Source: Diatrype stigma
Lineage: Eukaryota; Ascomycota; Sordariomycetes; Xylariales; Diatrypaceae
Direction: 5' to 3'
Assembly: GCA_022225965.2 (NCBI GenBank)
Contig: JAKJXP020000003.1
Coordinates: 496,001-560,000, forward strand
DNA length: 64,000 nt
Every line of letters starts with the position of its first letter. Positions within the stretch are counted from its first letter, which is position 1. The position numbers and the translations under genes were made by a program. Positions 25,400-37,720 of this stretch are shown one piece after another. Below the pieces are notes generated by a model. The model saw only the letters and a program-made list of their open reading frames with translations. It did no database searches and was not told where the DNA came from.

Positions 25400-25817
25400 A
25401 GGAGGAGTGCAGAAGAAGCAAGTTGTCCAACAGCAGACTGGTGATCAATCCACCGTTCTGTAACGGCCATTAGAAACCGTACCTAAGTTGGTCCTCAGCA
25501 TAGAGGCGTCATGAGGGAACTTACTGGTTGCTTTCGTCTCTCGTCGACGTTGAGTTTTCTTCCCTTTTTTCTTCCCCTTCCCCCTCTTTTGCTCTTTTTC
25601 GAGGACACTTCACTATTCATGCTTACGGAGTCGGCATGGTTTCAGCTCATACCTACCTTATCCAGACTTCAGTTTAGTAACAATCCGTTACATCAGGGCA
25701 TATCACTACTACTAATCGTTCTCTAATCTCCGCCAGTGGTACATACTCGGTTAGGCGGCAGATGGGGTGAGAATCAATTTTTCAAGGCTGGTCGCTCGCA
25801 CCTTGTTTGTTGCCTCT

Positions 25818-25855
<38 letters not shown>

Positions 25856-26535
25856 TCCCCCCCCCCCCCCCCCCCCCTTCTTCATTTCTTCATGATACGA
25901 CTGCCTTCCTTATTTAGGACTGCCGTAAACCATGGACACAATGGTACGTCAAGACGCATTTCCACCTTATACACCAAGATTCATCCCTGCAGTGTTCACT
26001 CCGCCTCGGCTCTATTTCATCGACCATCTTTGAAGCCAAGGCTGTATCGGTGAGTCAGCACAGGAAATACAGGATTAGAGATACGGCTGGAAGAATAATC
26101 GGGCGGATAGACTTCGACGTATTCAGTACGGCCGGGTCGAGGACCATCTAAACCGTACGGAGGTTCGTGGGTACACATAAGATTGCAATCTGCGATGAGT
26201 TCAGCTCTGAGAGGATGCAGGGTGGAAATTAGAATCTGCGTTGAGAATTTCAATTGGTTCGTCCCCATTAAGTTCATACGAATTAGCTCAGGCCTTTACC
26301 AATTGCTTTCGTTATAATTCGACTTTTTCGAGGATATGGAATATGGATGCACCTAGTAAGGAGGCCCATTAGGAATGTGAATAATTCCTAGTTGATGAAG
26401 AGATAACTAAAGTGGTATCATACTTGCACAGGCTCTCTGCATTTTCCCAGCCATAAACTCCCCAGCGTAGCTCTAATTGATAGTTTCACCCCTGCCTCTC
26501 ATCGGGTTGCGTTGTATTGCCCAGATGCTCTAGAT
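25400..26535. other. Intergenic region between F-box-like gene and POL31
   Basis: About 1.1 kb between two gene 3' ends. It contains adjacent long T and C homopolymers. A 54-codon frame beginning at the ATG near 25892 (MIRLPSLF) looks faintly like a mitochondrial presequence, but no convincing exon follows, so it is not called. Confidence 0.4.
25819..25877. repeat. T34 and C21 homopolymer pair
   Basis: A run of 34 T (25819-25852) is followed by ACCT and a run of 21 C (25857-25877). Both are direct readings. Exact lengths are likely to be unreliable in a draft assembly. Confidence 0.9.
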
Positions 26536-28276
26536 TCAAATGGTGGTGATTTTGACTTTCGAGACCTCTAGTGTTTCGGTATCCACCAGTACGATCTCCT
26601 TCGTGGCCAGGAACGAGGGGACTGTAATGAGTCGTACAGACTGTCCATCGACTCCGTGGATGAGCTTCGTGCCAAACTCCGGCTGGCAGCCCGCGAAATA
26701 TACGTGCGGGCACGTTTCCATGACGAAGGGATCGTCATCTTGGAACGGATAGCTCCCTATTTCTGTTAGTAAGCGGATGCATACCCTTTCTACTATTTTC
26801 AAGCAACCCTGCTGAACTGAGTTACTCACATAAAGTGTCAGGCGCGGTCGGGGCACAACACCGCCACCTGCACATCGCCTCCATCATGCCCAGGCGGTCG
26901 TCGCTGTCGACGTATTTGAAGACATCCTCGACGTTCTGGCCACCGGTACCCAGCACGCGCCACCCCTCGAGCTCGCCCTCCCACGGGTTCGTCACCGTGT
27001 CTAGCCAGCCAGGCTCCGAGGACGTCGGCGCGGCTGCATACTGTCTCGAATTCGGGAACATGGCCGCGTGGATGGGTTGCTGCGGATAACTCGCGTTGGC
27101 CGGGTCCTGGGAGCCGGGGAGCAATGTGACGGGCATCGTGGGCAGCAGGGTGGAGAGAAACTCGTCGAGGAGCTGGGAGGGCAGGGCGTTGTAGGAGCTG
27201 CTGTCGTAACCATACTTCTTGTTCGACTTCTTCTGCGGCGCGCTGCCGCCGTCTTCGTCAGCGGCTACCCGCCGCTCCTCGAGGGATATCGAATTGCCGG
27301 CGATGATAAGCCGGCTGATCTGGGAGAGTTCTTGTTGCGCTGCCGGGTCCAGCGTCTCCCCGAGGAGATACTCCAGCAGGAGGCTGAGCTCTAGGCCGTG
27401 AGATGCATCGCTTCCGGAGAAACTAAGACCGGATACAATAGCGATCTTGCCTCCGCTACCCTTGGACTGGGAGTCCGTCATCTCGTCGTCCTCGTCCCCG
27501 CCCTTAGCCTTCTTTTTGGTTTTCGCTGTACCGTTAGTCGCTGCTGGGGGCTTCGACAGGGCCCAACGCTCTGGCTGGGGCGGGAGATCGGGAAACTTCA
27601 AGTCGATGACCTCTAGTTCGCCGTTTGCGTTCTCGGAGCCCATAACAGCGATAATGCAACCGGTGACAAGAAAGACCGAATTAAGGGCATCCCCGACGAG
27701 GCGTATCCGACCCGACTCATCTTCCAGCGTGATAGCGTCCGAACCGTCTCCCGAGTAGTACTTGTTATTCGATATGGGAGCTGAAATCCACCTCTGCGTA
27801 GTGGTCAGCTCTGCTATGTGGACTGGGGTTTATGCCTGTCACGTACGTCCTTAGAGACGTCCTCCAGAATGTTGGGCTTCAGGGACATGTCCATGTAGAC
27901 GGTGCCGGTGACCCAACATAGCTCACCCTGTCGAATGTCAAGCACCCGTTCAACGGGTTTGGCGGGTTCCCCGCCGATCACAGTGCCGTCCCACGTCTCG
28001 GATGCGATGCGCTCGACAACGGGCTTGATCTTGGTAAGACGCAGGAAATACATATCAGCAAATTGCTGTCGATATGACTTCTCCTTGTCCAGCTTGAATG
28101 AGTGTAAGGGCTTGTAGCTCGAGGACACCCTCTGCAGCTCTGCTTCCGGCTCGCCCCTAGTTACCAGTCAGTGTCACGGTCAAGCTTCGTTCCATGTCGG
28201 TGTTATATAAGTGTTATATGCCGACTTACGAGGGCTTCCGGAGTAAATTTCCGGGTATACCATCTAAGGCCGTCAT
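26536..28276 (-). CDS. POL31: DNA polymerase delta small regulatory subunit (513 aa)
   Basis: Four exons: 28276-28230, 28156-27847, 27793-26830 and 26756-26536. Introns are 73, 53 and 73 nt. The protein is the B-subunit of replicative polymerase delta, which bridges the catalytic subunit to Pol32 in the nucleus. Exon 1 encodes MTALDGIPGNLLRKPS, joining GEPEAELQRVSSSYKPLHSF. The OB-fold region includes LDIRQGELCWVTGTVYMDM and, across intron 2, the conserved RWISAPI; the phosphoesterase-like domain includes IVSGLSFSG and APTAPDTLWSYPFQDDDPF, the latter fixing the third splice junction (acceptor at 26757, skipping a TAA created by the earlier AG). About 500 residues is usual for the family. It is transcribed divergently from YTM1, with about 660 bp between start codons. 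Confidence 0.92.
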
Positions 28277-28939
28277 TCTGCCAGACGCTTATGGACAGTT
28301 CAAACCTTCGACAGGGCTGATGGCATGAGAGTCGTGAAGTATTAGAATTAGAAGCTGTATAAGTAGTTACAGTTAGACGCGTCTACCATGAAGAAGACGC
28401 GCTTTTTGGCGTAAATGGATAAAGATGGTCTAAAGCATGGACACCGACTGGCGAGCGTGGGGCAGAATCGTGGCTGGCCCAATTCAAGGTTGCTTAGCCA
28501 CAGCCTGGGGAACTGGATCGAACAGTCCCGAGGTCGTTGGCGGTTGACTCGTTGGTCAATTGGCTCAGTGGGGCATGCACAAAGTAACCCCATATAGCTA
28601 GCGGTATGCAGCTACAATAACTAAACTAGGTACTTACCTAGACTAGTTTAGCTGGAGCTTGGCATAACTGGGAGACCTCGACGATAAAGCGATAAGGTCG
28701 TCGATATCGAAACTTTTCTAAAAAAGTTGGAGGGACCTGGCGGCTTCAGAAGAACCGAGAAGGTCATTAACTGCCTACTTACTTAGCAGGTATACCTCAT
28801 TTCCATATTCCCGGATATTATGCTTGTATTTCTTGCAGATCTCCTTCACATATCACCAAAGCACCTCAATTAGCCAGTAAACGGAAACGAGCCGCTTCTT
28901 GCCTACTTACTTATACACACTTATACCTACAGATCCGCG
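28277..28939. promoter_or_regulatory. Shared divergent promoter region of POL31 and YTM1
   Basis: About 660 bp between the two start codons, so it must hold both promoters unless longer leaders exist. I see no clear TATA box. TACTTACCTAG-type tracts occur near 28620-28640 and 28770-28790. Confidence 0.5.
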
Positions 28940-30418
28940 ATGGACACGGCTTCTATCGGCCAGCCCGGCTTGGCTGATGTCCAGCAAGTCAGGATTAACC
29001 TGACGACCACCACCCCCGAGCTCCAATTACCGGAAGGGCAAACACAGCTACTCGTCCCCGGAGATCTCAAGCGGTATGGCCTGTCCAAGGTCCTCAACTC
29101 CGAGTCTATGCTCAACACCCCGACCGCGATACCCTTCGATTTCCTGATCGACGGCACTTTCCTGCGCACGTCTCTCGACGAATACCTGAAAAACAACGGC
29201 CTCTCGTACGAAACCACCCTCAACCTGCAATATGTGCGGAGTTTATTACCACCGAGCTACCAGGCCAGCTTCGAGCACGACGACTGGATCAGCGACGTGG
29301 ACGTGCTATCGGAGAGCTCGCGCGCCGGCATCTGGTCGGGAGAGAAGTTCGCGACGGGGCAGGACCGGCTCCTCTCGGCCTCCTACGACGGTCTGCTGCG
29401 GATATGGAACAATTCCGGCTCCGTGCTCGCCACCTCGCCCTCGAGCAGCCAGGGCGGTCACAGCGCCAGCGTCAAGACGGCCAAGTTCCTCACGTCCACA
29501 CAGATCGCCTCGGCGGGCCTGGACCGGACCGTCCGGATATGGAAGTACGCCGAGTCCGACGACCACTTCTCCGGCACGCTGAAGCCGACGTTGGAGCTGT
29601 ATGGCCATAAGGCCTGCATCGAATCCCTCGACGTCCACGGCCCCACCGGCCGCATTCTCACCGCCGGCGCCGACGGCCACATCGGCCTCTGGACGACCTC
29701 CAAGACCTCGGCGCCCGCCGCGCCCGCGACGCTCCTGCCCGGCGCGACACCCGCCGCCGCCGCCGCCAATAAGAAGCGGAAGCTCGCCGCCTCGTCCTCG
29801 TCGGCGCCGCAGCGGGGCCCGCTCTCGCTCATGCCGCTGCACAACTCTCCGGCGTCGGCAGCTATCTTCCACCCGCGCGACGCGACGGTAGCGTACTCGG
29901 CCTCGCAGGACCACACGATCCGCACGGTGGACCTGACGACCTCCTCGGTGGTGTCGACGCTGACGACGTCCCACCCGCTGCTGTCGCTTTGCGCGCTGCC
30001 GAGCGGCCTGCTCGCCGCCGGCACGTCGGCCCGCCACATCACGCTGGTGGACCCGCGGGCCTCGGCAGTCGCGACCTCGGTCATGACGCTGCGGGGCCAC
30101 CGGAACCTGGTCACCTGCCTCGCGGCCGCGCCGGACTCGGACCACTCCCTTGTCTCGGGCTCCCACGACGGCACCTGCCGCATCTGGGATCTGCGGAGCG
30201 CGCGCCAGGGCACCAAGGCTGAGGGCGGCGGCAGCGTCAGCGAGTCTGTGTACGTCGTCGAGCGCGAGAGCCAGAAGGTGGACAAGAAAAAGAGCGATAT
30301 ACCCGGCCGTGGCGCGAAGGTGTTCGGCGTCGCTTGGGACAAGCAGTGGGGCATTGTCAGTGGTGGCGAGGACAAACAGGTTCAGATTAATAGGGGTAGA
30401 GACCTCCTGGAAAAGTAG
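28940..30418 (+). CDS. YTM1: Ribosome biogenesis protein YTM1 (WDR12), 492 aa
   Basis: A single-exon gene from ATG 28940. YTM1 forms the Nop7-Erb1-Ytm1 (PeBoW) complex needed for 25S/5.8S rRNA maturation and 60S assembly; the AAA-ATPase Rea1 pulls it off the pre-60S particle through its N-terminal domain. The NLE domain spans roughly residues 15-85 ([17 protein letters not shown] and [16 protein letters not shown]). A seven-blade WD40 propeller follows, with units such as [41 protein letters not shown] and [16 protein letters not shown] Lys-Lys-Arg-Lys patch near residue 277 could be a nuclear signal. The last blade, [21 protein letters not shown], matches the usual end of the family. The 3' half is GC-rich and generates long antisense frames that are not genes. 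Confidence 0.93.
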   Translation: MDTASIGQPGLADVQQVRINLTTTTPELQLPEGQTQLLVPGDLKRYGLSKVLNSESMLNTPTAIPFDFLIDGTFLRTSLDEYLKNNGLSYETTLNLQYVRSLLPPSYQASFEHDDWISDVDVLSESSRAGIWSGEKFATGQDRLLSASYDGLLRIWNNSGSVLATSPSSSQGGHSASVKTAKFLTSTQIASAGLDRTVRIWKYAESDDHFSGTLKPTLELYGHKACIESLDVHGPTGRILTAGADGHIGLWTTSKTSAPAAPATLLPGATPAAAAANKKRKLAASSSSAPQRGPLSLMPLHNSPASAAIFHPRDATVAYSASQDHTIRTVDLTTSSVVSTLTTSHPLLSLCALPSGLLAAGTSARHITLVDPRASAVATSVMTLRGHRNLVTCLAAAPDSDHSLVSGSHDGTCRIWDLRSARQGTKAEGGGSVSESVYVVERESQKVDKKKSDIPGRGAKVFGVAWDKQWGIVSGGEDKQVQINRGRDLLEK

Positions 30419-32432
30419 TCACGAAGTCAAGCAGCAATGGCAAAAAAACCAATAAAATACAAACGAAGCAGATGAGGGGGTCGTCTTGGTTGCTACTGTG
30501 CATGACTTCCACCACCAGTGATTCAGCAGGTTTAGGGATAGGGGAAAAAGTGTTTGCTACATTCGGCAAGAAAGGGACGAACTATGTGTATATAGGAAGG
30601 GAGTTGGCTTTGACTATACCCAAACATCACAATAGACTTCTAGAGGAAAGCGATCCATTGCTGAACTGCTTGTCAAGGGATAACAATATTGGTTCGGTTC
30701 ATATGGATATTCCAGTCGTGTGCTCTGAAACCTGGACCAGCTTTCTGTGGGATGAATACACTGTGTCTATCTAACTCAAGTATACTCAAGCACGCACTAC
30801 CCCTTACAGCCTTGTGAATGACATATGGTGTGAATGACAGACGGGACCTTCTTGTCTCTCCCCCTTTCTTCATCATACCTTCATTCCTTGTGATAAGTGA
30901 AGATTGACTCTGACTATGGAGATCCTAGAGGTACAGTTACAAGCAAGCCCCTTACTAGGAAGGTAATCCCCTATTTTCAGATCTTGAAACTTGCCGTACC
31001 TATCCATGTATCTAGCGACTCCAATCAGTAGCTGTGCTTACTCCATGATCAACATAGTCAAAATCGTTTGGTCAGAAGCCAAGATAATGGAAGTCCTCCT
31101 TAATGTTCAAACTTCCCTCATGCATAGCCACCACGGTGTGTCTGCCTATTCTACAGGGGCAGAGTAGCAACGCCTACCAATCCAGGCAAGCTTCCGAGAT
31201 TGCTGCTATATTTACGGGAGATTGAAACATGCGGCACTCAATTGATCCTCCGGTCCATCTCCGAGAGTCTTCTGGGGAAGGAAAGGGAACACTGCCCTGA
31301 GCATCATATCCTTAGGCAGCCATTTCCTCCTTTTTTGCAATTATGACCGAAACATGAAACAGATCACCGCGCTATCTACCTAGATACCACCTGCTTGTTA
31401 TTGTACATTTGTACCATGAGTGTTCTAGAATGTTGATTGGGGGCTGAAGGCTCATTTTGGCTGTGATGAGTTCGCGCCTCCTTCCCCTGAATTGATGGCG
31501 ATGCCCTTGACCCCCTTTCCAGTGTACCTAAGTAAGTCAGCGGGCATACGGACACATCTAGTAGCATAGTAATAGTTCTGGAACAAAGATGCAGCAAAGT
31601 ACCTATATATGCCTGCAGAAGTTTGAAATGGGACTGGAGGCCGTCGCAGCCGTCCGTTTGCCCGATGAGCAAGCTGACCTTGAGGATGTACGTAGGTAAG
31701 CACGTACCCACAGCCAGCTATCATAATAAAGACAACAATCTACGTATAATTAACATGTAAGTAAGCACTTGGATGATATATGTGACGTCTAGCTGGTAGA
31801 AGACAAGATGGCAACATACATAAGCACACGAAACAGCCGATAGGGCTGTCAAGGGCTGCAAGGGTGGGCTCAGTGTGCAGTGGTGAGTGGGTCTTTGAGG
31901 CTATTCAACTACTATGATTCGTTCAATATGTCATTCAACTTGTTGAAGATGTTGATGTTGGGAGAAGTGGTTGTATACGTGCGTAGACCATCAGTGTTGT
32001 AGGAAGATCAGGTGAGAAGTTCCTGTCAAGCGGATGCTCGACACTATGATCTTCCTATCAGGATTCCTCGGCTCAATCTCTTCACCTAGGTATTACGTAG
32101 TTGCAGAACAGTCAGTCGTCAACATATCGTCGAAGCCTTTCCAGGATGGACAGCCCCTGAGAACGACCGACTAGCATGGATATATTTGTCATTCTTTTTA
32201 TGGATTCGACCCCAACACACAGGAGTCTAGACATCTGACCACCACAAGGAAACATCTCTCATTTAACTTGAGCTATCCTAGCGCCCATACATACGTGCAT
32301 ATGATCAATGTAACCATATTAGCTAACTTGCCGTCCTGTTTAGCGTATGCAAACTACTTGGCTGACTTGTTGTCTATCATGGCGATGGAATGCCAACTAG
32401 GTCATACTTACTCACATTTACTCAGCGGAAGT

Positions 32433-32513
<81 letters not shown>

Positions 32514-34042
32514 NNNNNNNATTTTACTCTCGGTATTTTGCCCCCCCCCCCCCCCCCCCCGCTGGCCCTAACTCTGCATGTCTCGTAAGGCTGAGTAGTA
32601 TCGTGTATCATACGAAGGTGGCATGAATCCTACCTACCAAGATGGCTGTTATGGCAGAACGCCGTTGAGTAGTTATACCATTTGTAGCCGTAATCCCCGA
32701 TGTGCGAGTCTTAGCTATCGCCGAACGCCGAAGGGTCATCAACCATCAACCTTAACCATACCACTGTGACCTGTCACTGATGGCCATGGCTGGCTGACCG
32801 CCCAGTTGCCGTCGTGCGGTGTGGTACCTGAATAGGGCTAGGTAGCCACAGTATGTGCTCCCCCATGTTCGAAAGATCCTCGCAGCACAAGCTAACATTC
32901 AGGGGGGCGGAACCGTCGTATTCAAGGTGGCTTCTAACTCACATGTGTAGCGCCCGTCCCACGATTCCTTGGCACGGTAGATATGTTTGGGGCGAGGAAA
33001 GGCTTGGATGGAGGGATCTGCCTATACAAGCGCCGTTATTATTTGCCATGCTTGGTTGTTCGATACCGGGTACCCGAGCCGAATCAATAGGAAGTTAGGA
33101 ACCAAGCACCGCCCCGTCCCCTTATATAATTGTGTGCAACTTAAGCGTCAGGCTATGTGATCGACACTTGGCTAGGTTTACATAAGGTGAAAGATCCCGA
33201 GCTTGTCAGATCTTTACCCTTGACTAAATGCCGCCTGTACCCACACCACGACCAGGCCTGCTTCAGTACTACCTACCAGAGGTGATCATGGCGATGCTGA
33301 AGAAGCTTTGTAGGCGCAGGCGCGGCAGTAACTACTATCTAGGTACTATTGCAGAATCGTGTTATATAATTATGATTAGTGAACACCCAAACCCAAGTTC
33401 ATGCACGGCACTTTATGCGTGGCACGCTCCACGAGTCCACGCTCGGCGGCATCGGCTCTCCACAAACGGCATGGCACCATGGGGGCCATGATCTTTCCCC
33501 GGGACACACGAAATGCTTACTTGAGTCTTGGGTATGTAGTTATTATTCCATAGGGCGCATATCCACAGATATCCGTCTGACTTAACATCATAGAATCATG
33601 GAATCATTGTCTCTCGATCTGGCTCAACCACTCCTTTTACTTTTGTGAGTAGGTAGTAGGAAGATTGCATTGCCTACTTACCAGTTCATGTATACACAGA
33701 TGTACTTAGAATCTAGGCAACAGTTGTTTGAGGATCTAGGACGTATATGGACATATTCCGCGAGCATGATGACTACTAGCATCTTGACCATGAAATCCGA
33801 GGCGACCGGACCATGTCTACACAGCAGCAGCATGTATAGTCCTTTACCTACATAACAGTGAGGCTTGCCCCAGACCTGTCTGAATAATTCAACGAGCCAA
33901 ACCAGCAACGTGACGAAGAACGGAAAGGTCGTATTGGTTGATGGCACCATAGTACCATACCATATCGATTTTACAGACAAAAATACCGTACATAGGTTCT
34001 CTAGATACAATCACACGTTACCTCACCCTACCTACGCACTAC
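30419..34042. other. Gene-less stretch, about 3.6 kb, with assembly gap
   Basis: No recognisable gene. Frames of 60-110 codons on both strands look random. The stretch contains the G-run/N/C-run gap at 32433-32560. Coding sequence could be hidden only in the gap itself, whose true size is unknown. Confidence 0.45.
32433..32560. repeat. G81 run, 7-N assembly gap and C20 run
   Basis: An uninterrupted run of 81 G (32433-32513) abuts seven N (32514-32520). After 20 ordinary bases comes a run of 20 C (32541-32560). The Gly/Pro frames across it are artefacts of the homopolymer. Such G runs often mark read failure or a collapsed region, so the lengths should not be trusted. Confidence 0.92.
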
Positions 34043-36201
34043 ATGACGACCTGGACTCATATGATATCAGCCATGAGTTTCGCCGAAACCTTCACGTCTA
34101 CGTCTTTCTCCGCTGCTTTCAATGCCGCTGACGCCAGCGACTACCTCCACCCTCCGGCAGCAACATGGGAAGGGACCTTCTGTACGGACCAGTCGTTCTC
34201 GGGGGGTGGGGTGCTGACCTTTCACCGCGGGAATGGGGGGAGTCCGTCCCGCCGCGACTCGCTGCCGAAGCACGAGCTGCGGCAGTACTCGGAGAAAGAA
34301 TGGAACGCCATGTACTCTCACATCAAGCGGCTGTATATAGCCGAGCACCGGAATCTACACGAGGTTGTCCAACTCATGAGACGGGAGCATGGGTTCAGTG
34401 CAACGTACGTGCTTGTCCTTCCCTTGTCCTTTGTCCCCACCCACACCCCCCCTCTCCTCCCTCCTTTTCATTCTCTGTATACCCACCGCTCAGGCCGGAA
34501 GAAAATATGATTTTCCCTAAACCTTCATATCACAAGTTCGATTTTGATATAGTTCCCCTATTCAAAGCACTCTGGCTAACATTCAGGAAATCTCGCAAAT
34601 GATGGATGTATATTAGTGCGCGGATGTACAAGATCCGACTCGCGAAATGGGGGCTCTTCAAGAACAACTCCAAAAAGCGGACAGCACCCAAGGCGGCGAG
34701 ACAGGAGGGACCCGAGGATGCCGATGCTGATGCCGACGCCGATGCCGATGCCGATGTAGATGCAGATCCAGCCGGCCCGCTGAGAGCAGACTTCGGCAGC
34801 ACCGGAAGCAGAAGAAGGAACAAAACCGGCAGCCAGAGGAGGAGGAGAAAGCGTGCAGATACGACCGGCAACGCCAGTGAGGGGCCGATACTAGATCAGA
34901 TCACAGTCAAGGTGCCGCGGCAGGTGCCCGACACGCCGCGGGACCGACGGGCCTATTCGGCGCTCGGCGAGGTGCGGGCGTGGGGGCCGCGGCGGGAGGA
35001 CGGGCTGGAGGGCTTCCTTTGCTCGCTGCACGGGGGCGACCTCGGCAGCACGATCGCCGACGACTTCGCCAGCACGGAGATGTACCGGAGCTTCGGGCTG
35101 GCGTCGGCGCTGTGGGGCGGCGGGCAAGGCCGGCTGGCGGGCAAGGCGATCCGGCGCGCCTTCCTGCTCGCCGAGGAGGCCGTCGCCTCGGCCGACGCCA
35201 TGCTGGTGTGGAACGTCGTCGACGTCGTCTACGAGATGGCGCACTGGGGCCAGGCGCCCCTGCTGCGCCTGTTCCTCGACCACGTCGACCGCGTGGCCGT
35301 GTGCCGCGGCGTGCCCGACCACCCGATCCGCACCATCGTGCGCAGCCTCGCCGGCGAGTCCGACAACGGCGACAGCAAGAGCAGCAGCGAAGACGATCTC
35401 TGCGACCTGGCCGAGCGGCTGTGGAGGTGCCATCTCGACCAGCTGCGGGCGCTGCTCCAGGACGAGGAGGACAGGGTCCGGGGGCTGATCGAGAGCGTGT
35501 CCTCGACCGAGGCGAGGCTGGGGTACGGCGACGACGGGCGGCCAAGCACCGGCCTCATCGCGAAGGGCATCGGGGAGTGGATTCGCACGGCCGAGCTGCT
35601 GAGGCGGCCCATCCGGCCCGAGCATCCGTATTACCCCGAGCCCGGGCAGGAGCGCTGGGAGACGAGGATCTGGTACATCACCGTCGCTTCGTTCATCACT
35701 TGGTCGACGGTCCAGGACAACAGCAGCAGCAACAATAACGAGAGGACGACGGCGAGGTGCGCAAAAACGACGACCACGACGGAAAACACGACGGCAACAA
35801 GGCAGTCCTTCGGCTTTTCCAGCCACACGAGAGACCGGACGTCATCACCATCGCTATCGCCATCATCGTCATCATCACCATCCCCGTCGCCGCCGCCGCC
35901 GTCAGCGACTAAAAACACCAAGCTCGCAAACGTCCATCCGGACATCTACGTGATGAAAGCGCGGCTCCGCGCTCTGGTCGATGCGGAGGAGCTGGAGGAG
36001 GCCGAGGAGTTGGCGAGGACGGTCCTGGACATCACGGATTCGACCCGGAACTACGACGGGCTTCGCGCCATCGTCGCCCGGTGGGCGTTTGAGGATCTCA
36101 TGGAGCGGACCGGGAAGATGGACGAGGCGCAGGCGGTCCGGAAGGAGAACCTCGGGCGCATCGAGGATTTCCTGGCCGACATACCGGACTACCTCCCCTG
36201 A
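34043..36201 (+). CDS. Clr5-domain protein (648 aa model)
   Basis: Two exons: 34043-34404 and 34617-36201, with a 212-nt intron (donor GTACGT, acceptor ATATTAG). The intron lies within the Clr5 domain, at about residues 85-138: exon 1 has EKEWNAMYSHIKRLYIAEHR and EHGFSAT, exon 2 continues ARMYKIRLAKWGLFKN. An earlier acceptor at 34585 would meet a stop within a few codons, so the later one is chosen. Clr5 is a fungal DNA-binding-like domain named from fission yeast Clr5, linked there to silencing; the role here is unknown. An Asp-Ala dipeptide run encoded by a GATGCC hexamer repeat follows at 34716-34775. The C-terminal 450 residues are helical and GC-rich with a Ser/Pro-rich insertion near residue 540. 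The start is uncertain; ATG codons at 34061 and 34073 are alternatives. Confidence 0.78.
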
Positions 36202-37720
36202 TTGCCCCGGGGCGATGCGGCGGAGTGGATAGGTCGGAGTGGATAGGTAGACAGGGCGGCGGGGGCCTCTTTGGAGTAGTTTGTTGATACCCAAGTAGCG
36301 TGGCCGGACCTCGGTCTTCTGGCGTTGAAATTGACTTATAATCAAAAATCCCTCGTAATTTTAGTATTATATCCATAGATGTTTTGGCTTAGCCAGTATG
36401 TCATAGCCTTCCATTGTATTGTGAAATCCAGCATATAAAACACCCCAAGGATAATATACCGAATAACTTACCCTCAGGATGCACTATACCATAGGTACCA
36501 CAACCCTCTTTCAAGCTTCGAGATCATTTCATCCTAGAATCCTATCCAGAAACCCTATCCGAATGTCGTTGTATGCATTCTTTAGTAACCGCTGAACGCC
36601 CGTACTTTACACCGGGACACACCCAGCCACATGATAACTTGCCCCGGAACCCATCGCCTCTTCATCCACCATCTGTCTCATCACACACCATCCAGATCTC
36701 AGTGATCGATCATGAGTTACTGTTCTTCCACCGTGTGTACCTTGCAAGTCCTGCACCAGGATACCTGGCAGCTGGGGCAATTAATATCATAAGTATCGCT
36801 ATTGTTACCATGGGAATAGGCACACCTATTAATAGTCAGCTACTCAATCAGAAAGCACGATAGGTGTGCCTTTACTTACACACATACAATGATACTCGAC
36901 AGAAGAACCTTTGGAACGTCTGCCAACCTGGATAGAGAAGCTTTGCTTTGGGTCCGGAGACGTATTTGCCTCGTGGTCCCGGATATAAATATTGTTACCC
37001 TTAATGTGGATGTGGATGGGAATGCTATTTCCGTTGCCATTGATGGTGTCGTAGTTCTTGACGCTATTTTCTTGAATGGGGACAGAGGGCACCATTACTC
37101 GCGAAGAAGGGATTCGGGTACAAAGTGATCGACCCCCATGCATATATTACTGTTGGTAGAAGGATGACTGCCAACTCCTGAGCGAAAGTATCCGGGTGAG
37201 GGGTTAAAACAAGCATCCTTATTCGAAGGAAACCCCAACTATTCATAGACCCTTATCTTGTTAGGTTTCCTTAGTAATGAAGAAGGCTCGCCGAGTATTA
37301 CATTGGATCCCAGGCATATGCCGGTGCCGACGGGTGGTATGTATTCAGCTCCTGAATCCATGTAATAGATCGACGAGAACTGTGTAACCAGAGACAGAAC
37401 CGGAGACCTATCTTCTCACCATTGAACACGATATTATAGACAGGACCTCTCCAGATACGGAGAAATATGGATTGGAATGATATAAATTAGAGATACTAAA
37501 AATCTATGGCTATACCAAGGATCTAGCACCCTTTGTCTAAACGCGTTTGGGACAAGGGGTTTTGAGCTTGAAGTCAACGCACACGAACCACCTTGTACAT
37601 CCTTATGACTTGTTTCAAGGGTCCCTGATCATGCTTTGGACCGTTACTGGACCAGTCAGTCTCTAAATAATGGTAGAAAGCTCCCGAGTTGCCGAAAGAG
37701 CAGGTTCCACTGACCCATCA
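36202..37720. other. Intergenic region with degenerate exonuclease-like fragment
   Basis: About 1.5 kb between two gene 3' ends. Apart from the short fragment at 37051-37095 that echoes the C-terminus of the neighbouring exonuclease, nothing gene-like is seen. Confidence 0.45.
37051..37095 (-). pseudogene. Short echo of the exonuclease C-terminal motif
   Basis: Minus-strand translation gives MVPSVPIQENSVKNY. The exonuclease gene about 820 bp away on the same strand has MVREPPIQENSVRNY at 37871-37915. Eleven of 15 residues are identical and one more is a Lys/Arg change, while only about 27 of 45 bases match. Flanking sequence does not align by eye. It may be a decayed partial duplication or a leftover exon. 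Confidence 0.4.

Noticed and set aside
25892..26053. Short frame MIRLPSLFRTAVNHGHNG resembling a mitochondrial presequence
   Set aside because: The only in-frame continuation needs an intron of about 24 nt, too short for fungi.
26017..26277. Minus-strand 86-codon frame with PPYGLDGPRPGRTEYVEVYPPD
   Set aside because: Looks protein-like in part, but no start context, neighbouring exon or family supports it.
29306..30166. Antisense frame of 286 codons under YTM1
   Set aside because: It is the mirror of GC-rich WD40 coding sequence, full of Arg/Gly/Val, with no family resemblance.
32268..32588. Poly-Gly/poly-Pro frames across the G run
   Set aside because: Artefact of the homopolymer and N gap.
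34891..35826. Minus-strand frame of 311 codons opposite the Clr5-domain gene
   Set aside because: Same GC-driven shadow effect; the plus strand has the conserved Clr5 domain and splice site.
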